Assembly: GCF_003353175.1 (NCBI RefSeq)
Contig: NZ_QHKS01000033.1
Location: 1-64,000, forward strand
DNA length: 64,000 nucleotides
From: Paraburkholderia lacunae
GTDB lineage: Bacteria > Pseudomonadota > Gammaproteobacteria > Burkholderiales > Burkholderiaceae
Reading direction: 5' to 3'
Shown here: positions 16,421 through 24,362 of the stretch, in pieces
Position numbering within the stretch: position 1 is the stretch's first letter
Layout of the letters: every line of letters begins with the position of its first letter
Notes under the pieces: model-generated
Database searches by the model: none
The model's input: the letters and a program-made list of their open reading frames with translations, nothing else
Told to the model about the DNA's origin: nothing
Position numbers and translations under genes: made by a program

Positions 16421-16494
16421 ACTACACGGTAAACGTCTACAGCATGTAACGTGTCGCCGTAAAACGTGTAGTCACATAACGTGTAGGCGTTTAC
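16421..16494. promoter_or_regulatory. Cluster of inverted operator repeats between XRE and divergent gene
   Basis: GTAAACGTCTACA (16429-16441) and TGTAGGCGTTTAC (16482-16494) are inverted copies matching at 12 of 13 positions. Between and beside them are further half-sites: ACTACACG at 16421, TAACGTGTCG at 16447, AAACGTGTAG at 16462 and TAACGTGTAG at 16478. The repeated ACGTGTAG unit in both orientations is a likely binding array for the double-HTH repressor. Confidence 0.65.
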
Positions 16495-16585
16495 ATTGCA
16501 TTCGTTAACCCCTAAACTTGTAGTCATCGAAAGTGTTGGCGCGGAGCTGCAATGGTTTCGCGGTGTAACAATCATGAGGTGACTC

Positions 16586-18244
16586 TTGGGTGTAGATGAA
16601 GCGACGACCGGCCTTTGGGCGCTATTCCGCGAGACTCCTTTTCCGCGAATACAACTCCTTGCTGGTGGCAGTTCCGACGAACGCCTGCACGCGCTGGACT
16701 CCGTCGACTGCGACGTACTCGTCGTGGCGGGCGGTCTGGGCGACATCGAAGCCGGCATCGAGCGGCTTTCTAAAATTGGCAAGCCGGTCATTTACGTTCC
16801 GGGGGTGGAAGAGTACTGCGGCCGGGATGTCTTGGATGTTGCCAAGGTCGGCAGTGAAGCCGCTCGGGATACCACGGTCCATGTCCTGGACCGACGCTCT
16901 CTCGTTTTAGCTGGAGTCCGGTTTCTTGGTGCGACATTCTGGACGTCGCCAGAGGTCTCAGGCGTGGGTATCCACGACTGGCCGTCGAAAACTCGCGACG
17001 AATTCCGGGAGATACGCTCGGCGAAGTGGTGGGCTGACGCCTCCAACGCTGAATATGCGTCTGCGCTTTGCCTTGCAAATGGGTGGACCAGACCTGACGA
17101 AGAAGTTCGGACCGGCGACCACGGCCTGCATCCAGTCGTCTCCCTGGTTGAGAACCGGCGCGCGTTGGCATGGCTTTCAAGCGAGCTGGCGACAGATTTT
17201 GCGGGGCCAACGGTCGTGGTTACACATTTCGAGCCGATGCCAAACGGACGTCAGCGAATCCCCCGTGCGGAAGATATGAGCCAGGTCCGTTCTATGCTCA
17301 GAGGTCATCGTTATGCCGCCGACCTGTGGCTTTACGGACACGCCAGAACCACCCGAGAGACAGTTGTCGACGGTGTGAGAGTGTTTGGCGGCTTCGCTAC
17401 CACCGAGGCAACTATGGACTTTGATGAACTCTTCAACGTAAGAAGACTGGAGCGTTCCGCTACTAAGGGGCGACGTGGCGCAAAGGCTGCGCCAACCCGT
17501 GTGCCGATTTCGAGTCCTATCCTAAGTATCGAGCGGGGCTTGATATCTCCGCTGAAACTCATCGTTGAGCCTCTCATTGCCGAGATGCAAAGAGTAGCAA
17601 AGGACATCGACGCAATAGTGCCGCACACCATGGCACGAAGCACAACGCTGAGGATGTGTGTTTGCAGAACCATCCACTCGGAGGTGGAACTCTTCAAGCA
17701 GGCGGCTGAGGTGGCTTATGACCTGGAGCGGGAGCTTTATCCGCCCGAAAACAACATTGAGTCCGTAATCATGGCTGCTCGAAAAGAGTACGACGCTCCT
17801 CTCGGATATCCCTCGAAGGAGCCGAAAGAAATCCGGTTCGACTACTACGGACTGGTCGCAAAGATGGCACGGCACATTGAGTGGCTTAGCGAACTTCCCA
17901 ATCGAGCTGTCTGGGCGCTGGGCAGATGGACACAACGAACCTACAACATTTTGCGCTATCTGGAACGACACGGAATAGAGGCATGTGTGGTGCCTCCACC
18001 GGTGCAGGCACTGCGCTTCGAGAGACTTTCGAACGTCATAGATGTGCGGCTCAAGGTAAGCGTGGGGGATTTTGATATCGAATGTTCAAAACTGAGAAAG
18101 TCCTTTCCACGTGACACCGAATGGCCGTTCATTGTGCGCCTGACCCCTGTGGACGGGTTTCCTGAGGACCAGAAGCGCTTGCTGACGCTTTCTCGACTTC
18201 GGGAAATTGCAGGCGGCGCTAACTTTTCCACAATTATTGCCTGA
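16586..18244 (+). CDS. Degenerate metallophosphoesterase-fold protein with long C-terminal domain
   Basis: This 552-residue protein (TTG start after GAGGTG) has an N-terminal half built like calcineurin-type phosphoesterases, but the metal ligands are changed. The first DxH is absent, AGDID is AGGLGD (about 48-53), GNHE is PGVEE (about 72-76), and GHxH is GHAR (about 250). The VVTHFEPMP motif remains. It aligns with the canonical enzyme at 19024: VRFLGATFWT against VRFLGCTLWT, and ADLWLYGH against ADYWFHGH. Residues from about 290 onward match no family I recognise. It is probably a non-catalytic sensor or scaffold, controlled by the adjacent double-HTH repressor. Confidence 0.6.
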   Translation: MGVDEATTGLWALFRETPFPRIQLLAGGSSDERLHALDSVDCDVLVVAGGLGDIEAGIERLSKIGKPVIYVPGVEEYCGRDVLDVAKVGSEAARDTTVHVLDRRSLVLAGVRFLGATFWTSPEVSGVGIHDWPSKTRDEFREIRSAKWWADASNAEYASALCLANGWTRPDEEVRTGDHGLHPVVSLVENRRALAWLSSELATDFAGPTVVVTHFEPMPNGRQRIPRAEDMSQVRSMLRGHRYAADLWLYGHARTTRETVVDGVRVFGGFATTEATMDFDELFNVRRLERSATKGRRGAKAAPTRVPISSPILSIERGLISPLKLIVEPLIAEMQRVAKDIDAIVPHTMARSTTLRMCVCRTIHSEVELFKQAAEVAYDLERELYPPENNIESVIMAARKEYDAPLGYPSKEPKEIRFDYYGLVAKMARHIEWLSELPNRAVWALGRWTQRTYNILRYLERHGIEACVVPPPVQALRFERLSNVIDVRLKVSVGDFDIECSKLRKSFPRDTEWPFIVRLTPVDGFPEDQKRLLTLSRLREIAGGANFSTIIA

Positions 18245-18332
18245 CTGGACGTTACGCAGCACGAAAGCATTTCAAGATTACAGATTAGGATTCCTGTCGA
18301 AGTATATTGAATGTTAGGTTAACTGGTTGGCG

Positions 18333-18533
18333 ATGGATGAGCGCGATGGCACTGGCATCCGGTCATGGCTAGCGCGTGGCGATGACTTGCGCGGCGTCCA
18401 GGTCGAGATGGTCCCGCACTCCTTACGAATGTCCGGTGAGACAGGGTCGGCAACGCTTCATATTCTTGAAACGCTGCATGCGTGGTTTTCCGCCAACGGA
18501 CGTGCACCAATTCCCCCGGGAGGTAGCGGATGA
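18333..18533 (+). CDS. Small hypothetical protein
   Basis: A 66-residue frame (MDERDGTGIRSWLARGDDLR onward) that ends in ATGA overlap with the next gene, which suggests coupled translation. No motif is recognised and the ribosome-binding site is weak. Support rests on the tight fit into the run of plus-strand genes and on ordinary codon use. Confidence 0.4.
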   Translation: MDERDGTGIRSWLARGDDLRGVQVEMVPHSLRMSGETGSATLHILETLHAWFSANGRAPIPPGGSG

Positions 18534-19003
18534 GTAGGTATGACGTTAAACATCTCGCGCTACTGCTCTTGATACCAGCGGGATGCGCGTGCGTCGGCCT
18601 GATGCTGGGGCGTCTGATTCGCGGGCGGCGTCCGCGGATTGAGCGCGACCGGCCGCGCATGGCAATGAGCGCTGACTTTCTCCGTGCTGCGCACGACAGC
18701 CGAATCTCGATGCATACGCGCATGAAGTGTGCCTTTGAGTGCATATATTTTTGCCTATGCGAAATAGCTGAATCCCGCGGTCTGAAGTTGAACGGTCTGG
18801 TGCACCCGAACGTAAAGGTGATTCAGGCTGGCCTTTCTGCATTGGATGTCTCAGAAGCCGAGCAATCGGCGGTCGAGAAACTAGCTCAGTGGACAGCCGA
18901 CGCATCTCCCTTTCTTCCAGCGCCATCCGTGGGCGATGCCTTTTATCTGGCCGCGCGCATTAACGCTCGAGCGGTTTCAGTGCTCACGCGGCTTCGCAGC
19001 TAA
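18530..19003 (+). CDS. Hypothetical membrane-anchored protein
   Basis: The 157-residue protein has one N-terminal membrane segment (HLALLLLIPAGCACVGLMLG, about residues 7-26) followed by a basic stop-transfer patch RLIRGRRPRIERDRPR. A helical cytoplasmic domain then contains RMKCAFECIYFCLCEIAESR. No family is recognised. It sits 20 bases before the canonical metallophosphoesterase gene and overlaps the preceding small gene by 4 bases, so the three form a probable operon. Confidence 0.55.
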   Translation: MSRYDVKHLALLLLIPAGCACVGLMLGRLIRGRRPRIERDRPRMAMSADFLRAAHDSRISMHTRMKCAFECIYFCLCEIAESRGLKLNGLVHPNVKVIQAGLSALDVSEAEQSAVEKLAQWTADASPFLPAPSVGDAFYLAARINARAVSVLTRLRS

Positions 19004-19023
19004 TTCTCTCGGGGAGAGCAGCC

Positions 19024-19824
19024 TTGCGTATTCAACTCGCTTCCGACCTTCATCTAGAGTTTCTCGAACGCCAGTTCCCAGGGGAGCGGTTGATTAAGCC
19101 CGCGCACCAGGCCGACGTACTCGTTTTGGCGGGCGACATCGACCGTGCCAGCTCCGCGATAAACCTGTTTAAAGACTGGCCCGTTCCCGTCCTGTATGTA
19201 GCCGGAAACCACGAGGGATATCACGAGTGCTGGGAAGAAATGCAGGAGGAAATCAGGAATAAGGCTCGAAATACGTCTGTACGCTTTCTCGAACGCGATG
19301 TGGTCGATTTCGGAGGGGTGCGTTTCCTGGGTTGTACTCTGTGGACAGACTATTGTTTGCATGGCAACCATCTGCAACTTCAGGCACTGGATAACGCTCA
19401 ACGCTGCCTTCACGACCACCGCGTCATTCGGACCCGTAGCGGAGAGCGGTTTCTGCCCGAAGACGCGCTGCGAGACCATCGACTCTCCCGTGCCTGGTTA
19501 AAGGAGGAACTCTGCCGCCCTTACGACGGCAAGACGGTGGTCGTCACGCATCACGGGCCGCATCCTCTTTCGGTCCACCCGAGATATGCCGAGGGTATTA
19601 CGAACACGGCCTTCGTAAGCGACCTAACCGAACTGGTTCAGCAGGCCGACTACTGGTTTCACGGTCACGTGCATGACAGCTTCGACTATTGGGTAGGCAA
19701 TTGCCGTGTCGTTGCGAACCCGCGTGGCTATGCTCGCAACCGATATTCCGTGATGAGCGTACAGCAACTCGAGTTCGAGAATCCAGAGTTCCGTGATGCC
19801 TGCGTGATTGACACGGCTGCTTAG
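19024..19824 (+). CDS. Calcineurin-like metallophosphoesterase
   Basis: The 266-residue protein (TTG start after GGGGAGAG) shows all five motifs of the superfamily: SDLHLEF (residues 7-13), VLAGDID (about 35-41), VAGNHEGY (about 60-67), VVTHHGPHP (about 177-185) and WFHGHVHDS (about 218-226). A dinuclear metal centre is therefore intact, and it should cleave phosphomono- or diesters, substrate unknown. It is the catalytic-looking relative of the degenerate protein at 16586, in the same orientation. Similar enzymes in mobile elements act on nucleotides or nucleic-acid ends. Confidence 0.85.
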   Translation: MRIQLASDLHLEFLERQFPGERLIKPAHQADVLVLAGDIDRASSAINLFKDWPVPVLYVAGNHEGYHECWEEMQEEIRNKARNTSVRFLERDVVDFGGVRFLGCTLWTDYCLHGNHLQLQALDNAQRCLHDHRVIRTRSGERFLPEDALRDHRLSRAWLKEELCRPYDGKTVVVTHHGPHPLSVHPRYAEGITNTAFVSDLTELVQQADYWFHGHVHDSFDYWVGNCRVVANPRGYARNRYSVMSVQQLEFENPEFRDACVIDTAA

Positions 19825-20035
19825 GGGCTCGCGAGATAGTTGTCCCCCTGTGCAAGGGAACCGCAACTGGTCATTGAAGTGTGAGGGCGACGAATGGCTC
19901 GCAGGGTGCCGATGAAAGACAGAGGTGTGCGCTCCATCCGCCAACGGAGGGCTGTTCGCGCTGGTCCCTCTCTGCCCGCACTCAGCGTCGAGAGCGTGTG
20001 CAGGATTGCCAGCCGGATACATGGGAGAGCGATGC

Positions 20036-20317
20036 ATGTCCTTTGATAGTTGCGGATGCTGCTCTCACCTACCACCTGGTAAGCGAGATTTGTTATCAGT
20101 CGCCGAGGTTGCACAGCTACTCAATGTAAGTCCCAGCTACGTTGTTCACAGGCTGATGCGTACGTACGTCCTGCGGCCAATTCTTCGTGTTCACGGCCGT
20201 CGGTACGTGCTTCGTGTAACAGCCGAAGCGTATCTCCGCAAACGCCGACGACTTGCACGCAGGGCGCTGCGCGAACTGGCGTGTATTCAGCAGAAAGCAG
20301 GTGCGTACAAATGTTGA
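20036..20317 (+). CDS. Helix-turn-helix DNA-binding protein
   Basis: From the ATG at 20036 (after GGGAGAG) the 93-residue product has a Cys/His-containing start (SFDSCGCCSHLPPGKRD), a helix-turn-helix DLLSVAEVAQLLNVSPSYVV (about 19-38) of excisionase/AlpA type, and a strongly basic tail LRKRRRLARRALREL. The downstream HAD gene begins inside its last codons. It may regulate the 20036-21945 gene run or act in excision of the island. Confidence 0.6.
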   Translation: MSFDSCGCCSHLPPGKRDLLSVAEVAQLLNVSPSYVVHRLMRTYVLRPILRVHGRRYVLRVTAEAYLRKRRRLARRALRELACIQQKAGAYKC

Positions 20318-20865
20318 CAGGAATTCCGGGACCGACTTTCGACATACGTGCGCCTCGTCACACCGGCGGTCTGGTGTTGTACCTGGATTTTGATGGGGTT
20401 CTTCATCCGGAAGACGTCTGGGTGCGACTAAACAAAGGGCCTTACATAGCCTCGCCACCCGGTCATGAACTCTTTGAGCACGCTGAACTGCTGGAGCGCG
20501 TGCTGCTGCCATACCCCGACGTCAAGATTGTGCTGAGTACATCATGGGTACGCGTGTATAAGGGCGTTGCGAGAGTTGCGCGCAAGCTGCCGCCTGAACT
20601 GCGAGCAAGGGTGGTGGGGGCGACGTATCACCGCTCCATGGACCCAGAGTCATTTCGGCAGACACTGCGCGGCATGCAAATATGGGCCGATGTACTACGC
20701 CGACAGCCCGTCGATTGGATAGCACTCGACGACGATTATCTCGACTGGCCCTCCTGGTGCGGAGACAAACTCGTCCGCACGCACGAAGTGCTGGGCATAA
20801 GTGCTCCAGTGGTACTAGCTGAGCTGCGAGCAAAACTCGCTCGCATGCACGGGGATGAGCCGTGA
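20311..20865 (+). CDS. HAD-superfamily phosphatase, HAD_SAK-like
   Basis: The 184-residue protein from ATG 20311 (overlapping the previous stop as ATGTTGA) has HAD motif I LYLDFDGVLHP (about 23-33, with both catalytic Asp), motif II IVLSTSWVRVY (about 73-83) and an acidic motif IV region DWIALDDDYLDWP (about 133-145). LDFDGVLHP with STSW is typical of the HAD domains described in 'Swiss army knife' RNA-repair proteins and phage-encoded stand-alone copies. It is likely a phosphatase acting on nucleic-acid ends or nucleotides; the substrate is inference. Confidence 0.75.
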   Translation: MLTGIPGPTFDIRAPRHTGGLVLYLDFDGVLHPEDVWVRLNKGPYIASPPGHELFEHAELLERVLLPYPDVKIVLSTSWVRVYKGVARVARKLPPELRARVVGATYHRSMDPESFRQTLRGMQIWADVLRRQPVDWIALDDDYLDWPSWCGDKLVRTHEVLGISAPVVLAELRAKLARMHGDEP

Positions 20866-21392
20866 CGCCGGGATACGCATCGATGTCCGTTGCTCGAGAG
20901 GGTCGCGTGGCCGTAACGATAGTGCCCAACGATACCCCGGTTGACCTCGGACAAGTCACGATGAAACTTGAAATCCGTGTTGTGCGCTCAATTGCCCGGC
21001 GGAAGGGCGTAGTAATTCTTCGCTCCGAACTGGCAGGCTTGGGCAGTCCGGCGCAGTTGAGCCGCGTCTTGTCCAATCTGGTCAAGACGAAACGATTGGT
21101 GCGAGTCGGCGTGGGGATTTACGTCAAAACGCGGCTTAACAAATTCACACACGAGCTTGCGCCGGCCGCCACGTTCGAGGAGATAGCAGCGGAAGTTTTC
21201 CGGAAGCTAGAAATCAATATCGCTCATGGCAAGCTGGCTCGCGACTACAACGCAGGAAAAACGACTCAGGTACCAATGCTTGCAGTGGTGGATACCGGGC
21301 GTCGTCGCATTACGCGGCGAATCTCTCTCGGAACGCGGATTGTCATTTATGAGCGAAGCGGCGAATACCAGCGAAATGGGAACAAACAGTGA
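20862..21392 (+). CDS. AbiEi/DUF6088-like winged-helix protein
   Basis: The 176-residue product (GTG overlapping the preceding stop; a later ATG at 20883 is possible) contains VVRSIARRKGVVILRSELAG followed by AQLSRVLSNLVKTKRLVRVG and VGIYVKTR (about 40-88). This is the winged helix of DUF6088 and AbiEi-type antitoxin regulators. In type IV toxin-antitoxin systems such a protein sits before a nucleotidyltransferase toxin, but no such partner follows here. It could be an orphan regulator, or work with the HAD protein. Confidence 0.6.
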   Translation: MTPGYASMSVAREGRVAVTIVPNDTPVDLGQVTMKLEIRVVRSIARRKGVVILRSELAGLGSPAQLSRVLSNLVKTKRLVRVGVGIYVKTRLNKFTHELAPAATFEEIAAEVFRKLEINIAHGKLARDYNAGKTTQVPMLAVVDTGRRRITRRISLGTRIVIYERSGEYQRNGNKQ

Positions 21393-21520
21393 GAGTCCGC
21401 GACATTTTGCACCGCCTTCAAGAAGCTGACCTCGACTCCGTTGTGCTATGGCTGCCGCCGTGGGCTGATGCAAGCGAGGCAGACGAAGTCGGCGAGGTCA
21501 TACTTGTTGCAGACCCATGA
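21389..21520 (+). CDS. Small conserved hypothetical protein (43 aa)
   Basis: A GTG start overlapping the previous stop opens VRVRDILHRLQEADLDSVVL then WLPPWADASEADEVGEVILV. The pattern of an HTH-like first half and the phrase WLPPxADASEADE is familiar from small proteins of Burkholderia prophages and islands, function unknown. The ATGA overlap with the next ORF supports translation. Confidence 0.55.
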   Translation: MRVRDILHRLQEADLDSVVLWLPPWADASEADEVGEVILVADP

Positions 21521-21945
21521 CCGTCAAAAGCTACGAAATACCCGAACCCCTCGTGGACACGCGCGTGCGCGTATATGCAACAAAGTTGGACACGTTTTGG
21601 CAGCAGCAAACCCCCCGTCCCGTGCCGGTCTGTGAGGGGCGGGCCATCCAGTTCGAGGGGTCGGCATGGGAGCAGTGCATTGCAGCGCTGCGCTCAAGGT
21701 ATGTTCGGGGACCGTTTCCCGTGTCTGACGACATAACGATATTAGCGGTGCAGCAGACCACTTCCGGCCCTCACGTGCTGACAACATGGCGTATTGATAT
21801 TGCCGTTGCGGACGGAGCCGCAAATGCGCGAGTGCGTAGCACACAACCACGAATCGACCTCGGCCCCATTCCCGTTCGAATGACGGATGACATTGTCGCT
21901 GTTGCCATCAAAGTGCTGGAGGCTGCACATGACCACACCGTATGA
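21517..21945 (+). CDS. Hypothetical protein
   Basis: A 142-residue frame coupled to the preceding small gene by ATGA. It begins MTVKSYEIPEPLVDTRVRVY and has a central segment FEGSAWEQCIAALRSRYVRG. No known domain, signal peptide or membrane segment is seen. It is the last apparently intact member of the 20036-21945 run; the gene after it is truncated. Confidence 0.5.
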   Translation: MTVKSYEIPEPLVDTRVRVYATKLDTFWQQQTPRPVPVCEGRAIQFEGSAWEQCIAALRSRYVRGPFPVSDDITILAVQQTTSGPHVLTTWRIDIAVADGAANARVRSTQPRIDLGPIPVRMTDDIVAVAIKVLEAAHDHTV

Positions 21946-22027
21946 GCGCACACAGGCCGTGAGGCGCACGCAGGAGCTGCTAAAGGAACTGGCAGCGGGT
22001 GTGCATGTTCGTCTCCGGTTCAGTTAA
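21929..22027 (+). pseudogene. Truncated BPSL0761-type small protein
   Basis: MTTPYERTQAVRRTQELLKE then LAAGVHVRLRFS and a stop. The start MTxPxERTxAVxxTxExL is that of a small Burkholderia protein family (BPSL0761-like) that normally runs about twice as long, ending around an LLRHYPS motif. The frame stops at residue 32 where it runs into the sigma-factor fragment, so it is a truncated copy. Confidence 0.5.
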
Positions 22028-22234
22028 GAGGACGGCTTTGGGCCGTTCATCTGGGAACTGGTCGATGCGTTGGAATCGTTGCCTGTGGACTATCGCGACG
22101 TGCTCCTGTTAAGGGACTTCGAAGAACTGACCATCGCCGAAATCGCGGAGCGTATGGGCGCAACGGTACCAGCGACAAAAAGCCGGCTCCATCGCGCCCG
22201 CACCATGGCGCGCGAATACCTACTTGCTGAATAG
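22028..22234 (+). pseudogene. ECF sigma factor, region 4 remnant
   Basis: One open frame without a start reads LVDALESLPVDYRDVLLLRD then FEELTIAEIAERMGATVPAT and KSRLHRARTMAREYLLAE. This is the region 4 helix-turn-helix that recognises -35 elements in extracytoplasmic-function sigma factors. The rest of the gene is missing. Its abrupt fusion to the preceding truncated gene marks a recombination scar near the end of the island cargo. The next 274 bases hold nothing I recognise. Confidence 0.8.
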
Positions 22235-22508
22235 TGGTCTCGCGCTTGCTTATAGCGAGAGAGTTACGTTTCTAAAATGGCCGCCGAACAGCGCTATAAA
22301 CTCGTTCGCTAGATATGTCTTTACTCATTCGTATCACCGAAGAGTTCTTCCAGACATTCAAAGCCATTCAATGGATGGGGCTCTTTTTGATGCGGGCGGG
22401 AGCATCGTGCAGATGCCTCGCAAAAGACCTTGATGAGTTGCAAAGAGAGGGGGGGCGCTCCAGATGGCATGGTAGTGGGTGCATCATAGTGGGCGCCGAG
22501 GCGTTATC

Positions 22509-22727
22509 TCATCCATGGCTATCGACCCACGCTCGTGCCCAGTCAAGTCCGGCATGCTGAGCTTGCTCTTCGGTATCAAAACAGCCAAGGATGCCGGATG
22601 CCTCAACGAGCTTGTTGTGTCGGGTGATAGTGCCGCTTGCCGCGTACCGTTCTGGTTGGAGGATATCCGCTTGCTGCAAGATAGCGTGGCCCCACAGGTT
22701 GTACCCCTGATAGCTTTGCGATTCCAT
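22509..22727 (-). CDS. Small conserved protein, cassette copy 1 (gene B)
   Basis: The 72-residue protein MESQSYQGYNLWGHAILQQA onward has a close paralogue at 36041-36259: both share GHAILQQ, DIL, PERYA, SGTITR, VEASG, LG, FDTEE and WARAWVD. The start ATG overlaps the TGA of the upstream gene. The two-gene cassette is found twice in the window in the same orientation. The function is unknown; the sequence is soluble-looking and acidic. Confidence 0.75.
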   Translation of the reverse strand: MESQSYQGYNLWGHAILQQADILQPERYAASGTITRHNKLVEASGILGCFDTEEQAQHAGLDWARAWVDSHG

Positions 22728-23077
22728 CAACGACTGACCTCGGCCGCTATGCCACGAGAATCAACCCGAAGCACGTTGCCCTCGGGCGTTATTTGCCGCG
22801 GAATCTCCGACATGTCCGGCTCTTCTGGCGGCACGGGCTTTTGCAGGTTGCTTTGCTTCGCCATGAGCTTGGGTGCAGACGTCGGCGCGCGTCGGGCGTT
22901 AACTTTCACGGCATGCGGAACGGCATGTCGATGAACTGCGAGCTTGTGCGCAGGACTGGCCCTGTGTGGGGCGGTCGCACGTGCCTCTGGCGGATTCCAA
23001 ACCTCGGTATAGACCCCAGCCGCAAATGCGGTCGACGCGAGCGTCATCATCGATACGGCCAATCCAATTCCTTTCAC
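22727..23077 (-). CDS. Secreted basic hypothetical protein, cassette copy 1 (gene A)
   Basis: A GTG at 23077 follows AAGGAGA and opens VKGIGLAVSMMTLASTAFAA, a signal peptide with cleavage near AFA-A. The mature part has the conserved phrase EVWNPPEAR, a His/Lys/Arg-rich middle and the tail MSEIPRQITPEGNVLRVDSR. The paralogue at 36259-36606 keeps the same signal peptide position, WNPPEARG and SEIPRLITPEGNVLRVD. It is probably periplasmic. No known domain is recognised. It is co-transcribed with the 72-residue partner. Confidence 0.7.
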   Translation of the reverse strand: MKGIGLAVSMMTLASTAFAAGVYTEVWNPPEARATAPHRASPAHKLAVHRHAVPHAVKVNARRAPTSAPKLMAKQSNLQKPVPPEEPDMSEIPRQITPEGNVLRVDSRGIAAEVSR

Positions 23078-23422
23078 AATATCTCCTTGCCGGCCGTTCG
23101 TTTCAGCCACTCTTTGCAACCAACGCCCTATCCGACGCATTCGCCATCACAGTCGCGGCAATAATCGGCTTCGACGGTATCGGCATTGCGCCGCCCGTTG
23201 TCGATGTGGAGGCAATCAATTCTAGGCTGACCGCCAGGGTCTCGTTAAGTTACGGATACAGCACGCGGCATTCTACGAAATTCGCGTGCATGCAACCCTT
23301 CAACTTCCCTTGTGGGAAGCCGTTCGTCAAGTGCCGGGGGAACCGACGCGCGGCATGGCCTCTCTCGGCGCCTCATTGGGTCTACCTCGCAAGCTATAGG
23401 GTTTGTCCTCCCCCAAATCGCC

Positions 23423-23470
23423 TTGACAGAGCTACCGTCGCAATCGAATATTTGCTCGATTTAAGAGCAA
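23423..23470 (+). promoter_or_regulatory. Putative promoter and operator upstream of the ribitol operon
   Basis: TTGACA (23423-23428), 17 bp, then GAATAT, followed by the inverted repeat TTGCTC-N7-GAGCAA (23452-23470). This lies about 130 bp before the SDR start. The -10 is weak. The rest of the 23078-23599 gap has no coding signal that I can see. Confidence 0.4.
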
Positions 23471-23599
23471 TTGACCAAATTCAGTGCTGACCAAAAAATC
23501 GAAGTCGCCTGCGGTGCGAGCTGAGGGGGCGATAAGCTGTCTGGGTAGATTGCTACTGCGTCAAGTCGGGGATGACCGCCAATCAGGAGGAACAGGAAA

Positions 23600-24328
23600 A
23601 TGGAAGGAGAACTGCAGGGCAAGGTCGCTGTTGTAACCGGCGCTGCGTCAGGCATTGGGCTGGCCAGCACCAAGGCGATGTTGGCGGCGGGTGCCCGCGT
23701 GGTGCTGGTCGACCGCGATGACGTCGCATTGACGGCAATCTGCAGGGAGCACGGCGACGCGGCGATTCCGCTTGTCGTGGATTTGCTCGACCCGGCGGCT
23801 TGCTCAACGCTCGTGCCACGCGTGCTGGAAATCGCGGGACAAATCGACATTCTGCATGCCAACGCAGGCACGTATGTCGGCGGCGACCTGGTGGACGCGG
23901 ATACGGCAGCGATTGACCGGATGCTGAATCTCAACGTCAATGTGGTGATGAAAAACGTTCACGACGTTTTGCCTAACATGATAGCCCGACGGACCGGCGA
24001 TATCATCGTGACCAGTTCGCTGGCTGCTCACTTTCCGACGCCGTGGGAGCCGGTCTATGCGTCGTCCAAATGGGCGATTAACTGCTTTGTTCAGACGGTG
24101 CGGCGCCAGGTTTTCAAACATGGAATACGCGTAGGCTCCGTGTCGCCCGGCCCGGTCGCTAGTGCACTGCTTGCCGACTGGCCGGAGGAAAAACTGAAGG
24201 AGGCCAAAGAATCGGGGAGCCTGCTTGAGGCCGGCGAGGTCGCGGAGGTCATCATGTTCATGCTGACGCGGCAACGTGGTATGACCATCCGCGACGTGGT
24301 CTTGATGCCAACCAACTTCGACCTCTAG
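23600..24328 (+). CDS. Short-chain dehydrogenase, ribitol 2-dehydrogenase-like
   Basis: A 242-residue classical SDR: NAD-binding TGAASGIG (about 15-22), the adenine-ring motif HANAG, catalytic Ser in TSSLAA and YASSK (about 152-156). The segments REVFKHG-like QVFKHGIRVGSVSPGPV, ALLADWPEEKLKEA and the C-terminal TIRDVVLMPTNFDL match Klebsiella ribitol dehydrogenase closely in pattern. It would oxidise ribitol or a related pentitol to the ketose, which the kinase gene 34 bases downstream could phosphorylate. AGGAGGAAC precedes the ATG. Confidence 0.82.
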   Translation: MEGELQGKVAVVTGAASGIGLASTKAMLAAGARVVLVDRDDVALTAICREHGDAAIPLVVDLLDPAACSTLVPRVLEIAGQIDILHANAGTYVGGDLVDADTAAIDRMLNLNVNVVMKNVHDVLPNMIARRTGDIIVTSSLAAHFPTPWEPVYASSKWAINCFVQTVRRQVFKHGIRVGSVSPGPVASALLADWPEEKLKEAKESGSLLEAGEVAEVIMFMLTRQRGMTIRDVVLMPTNFDL

Positions 24329-24362
24329 GCGATATAGGCAAGACGTATCTTGAGTTCAAGTA

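Noticed and set aside
20862..21392. AbiE-type toxin-antitoxin system
   Set aside because: Only the AbiEi-like winged helix is seen; the genes after it do not encode a nucleotidyltransferase toxin, so a complete system is not claimed.
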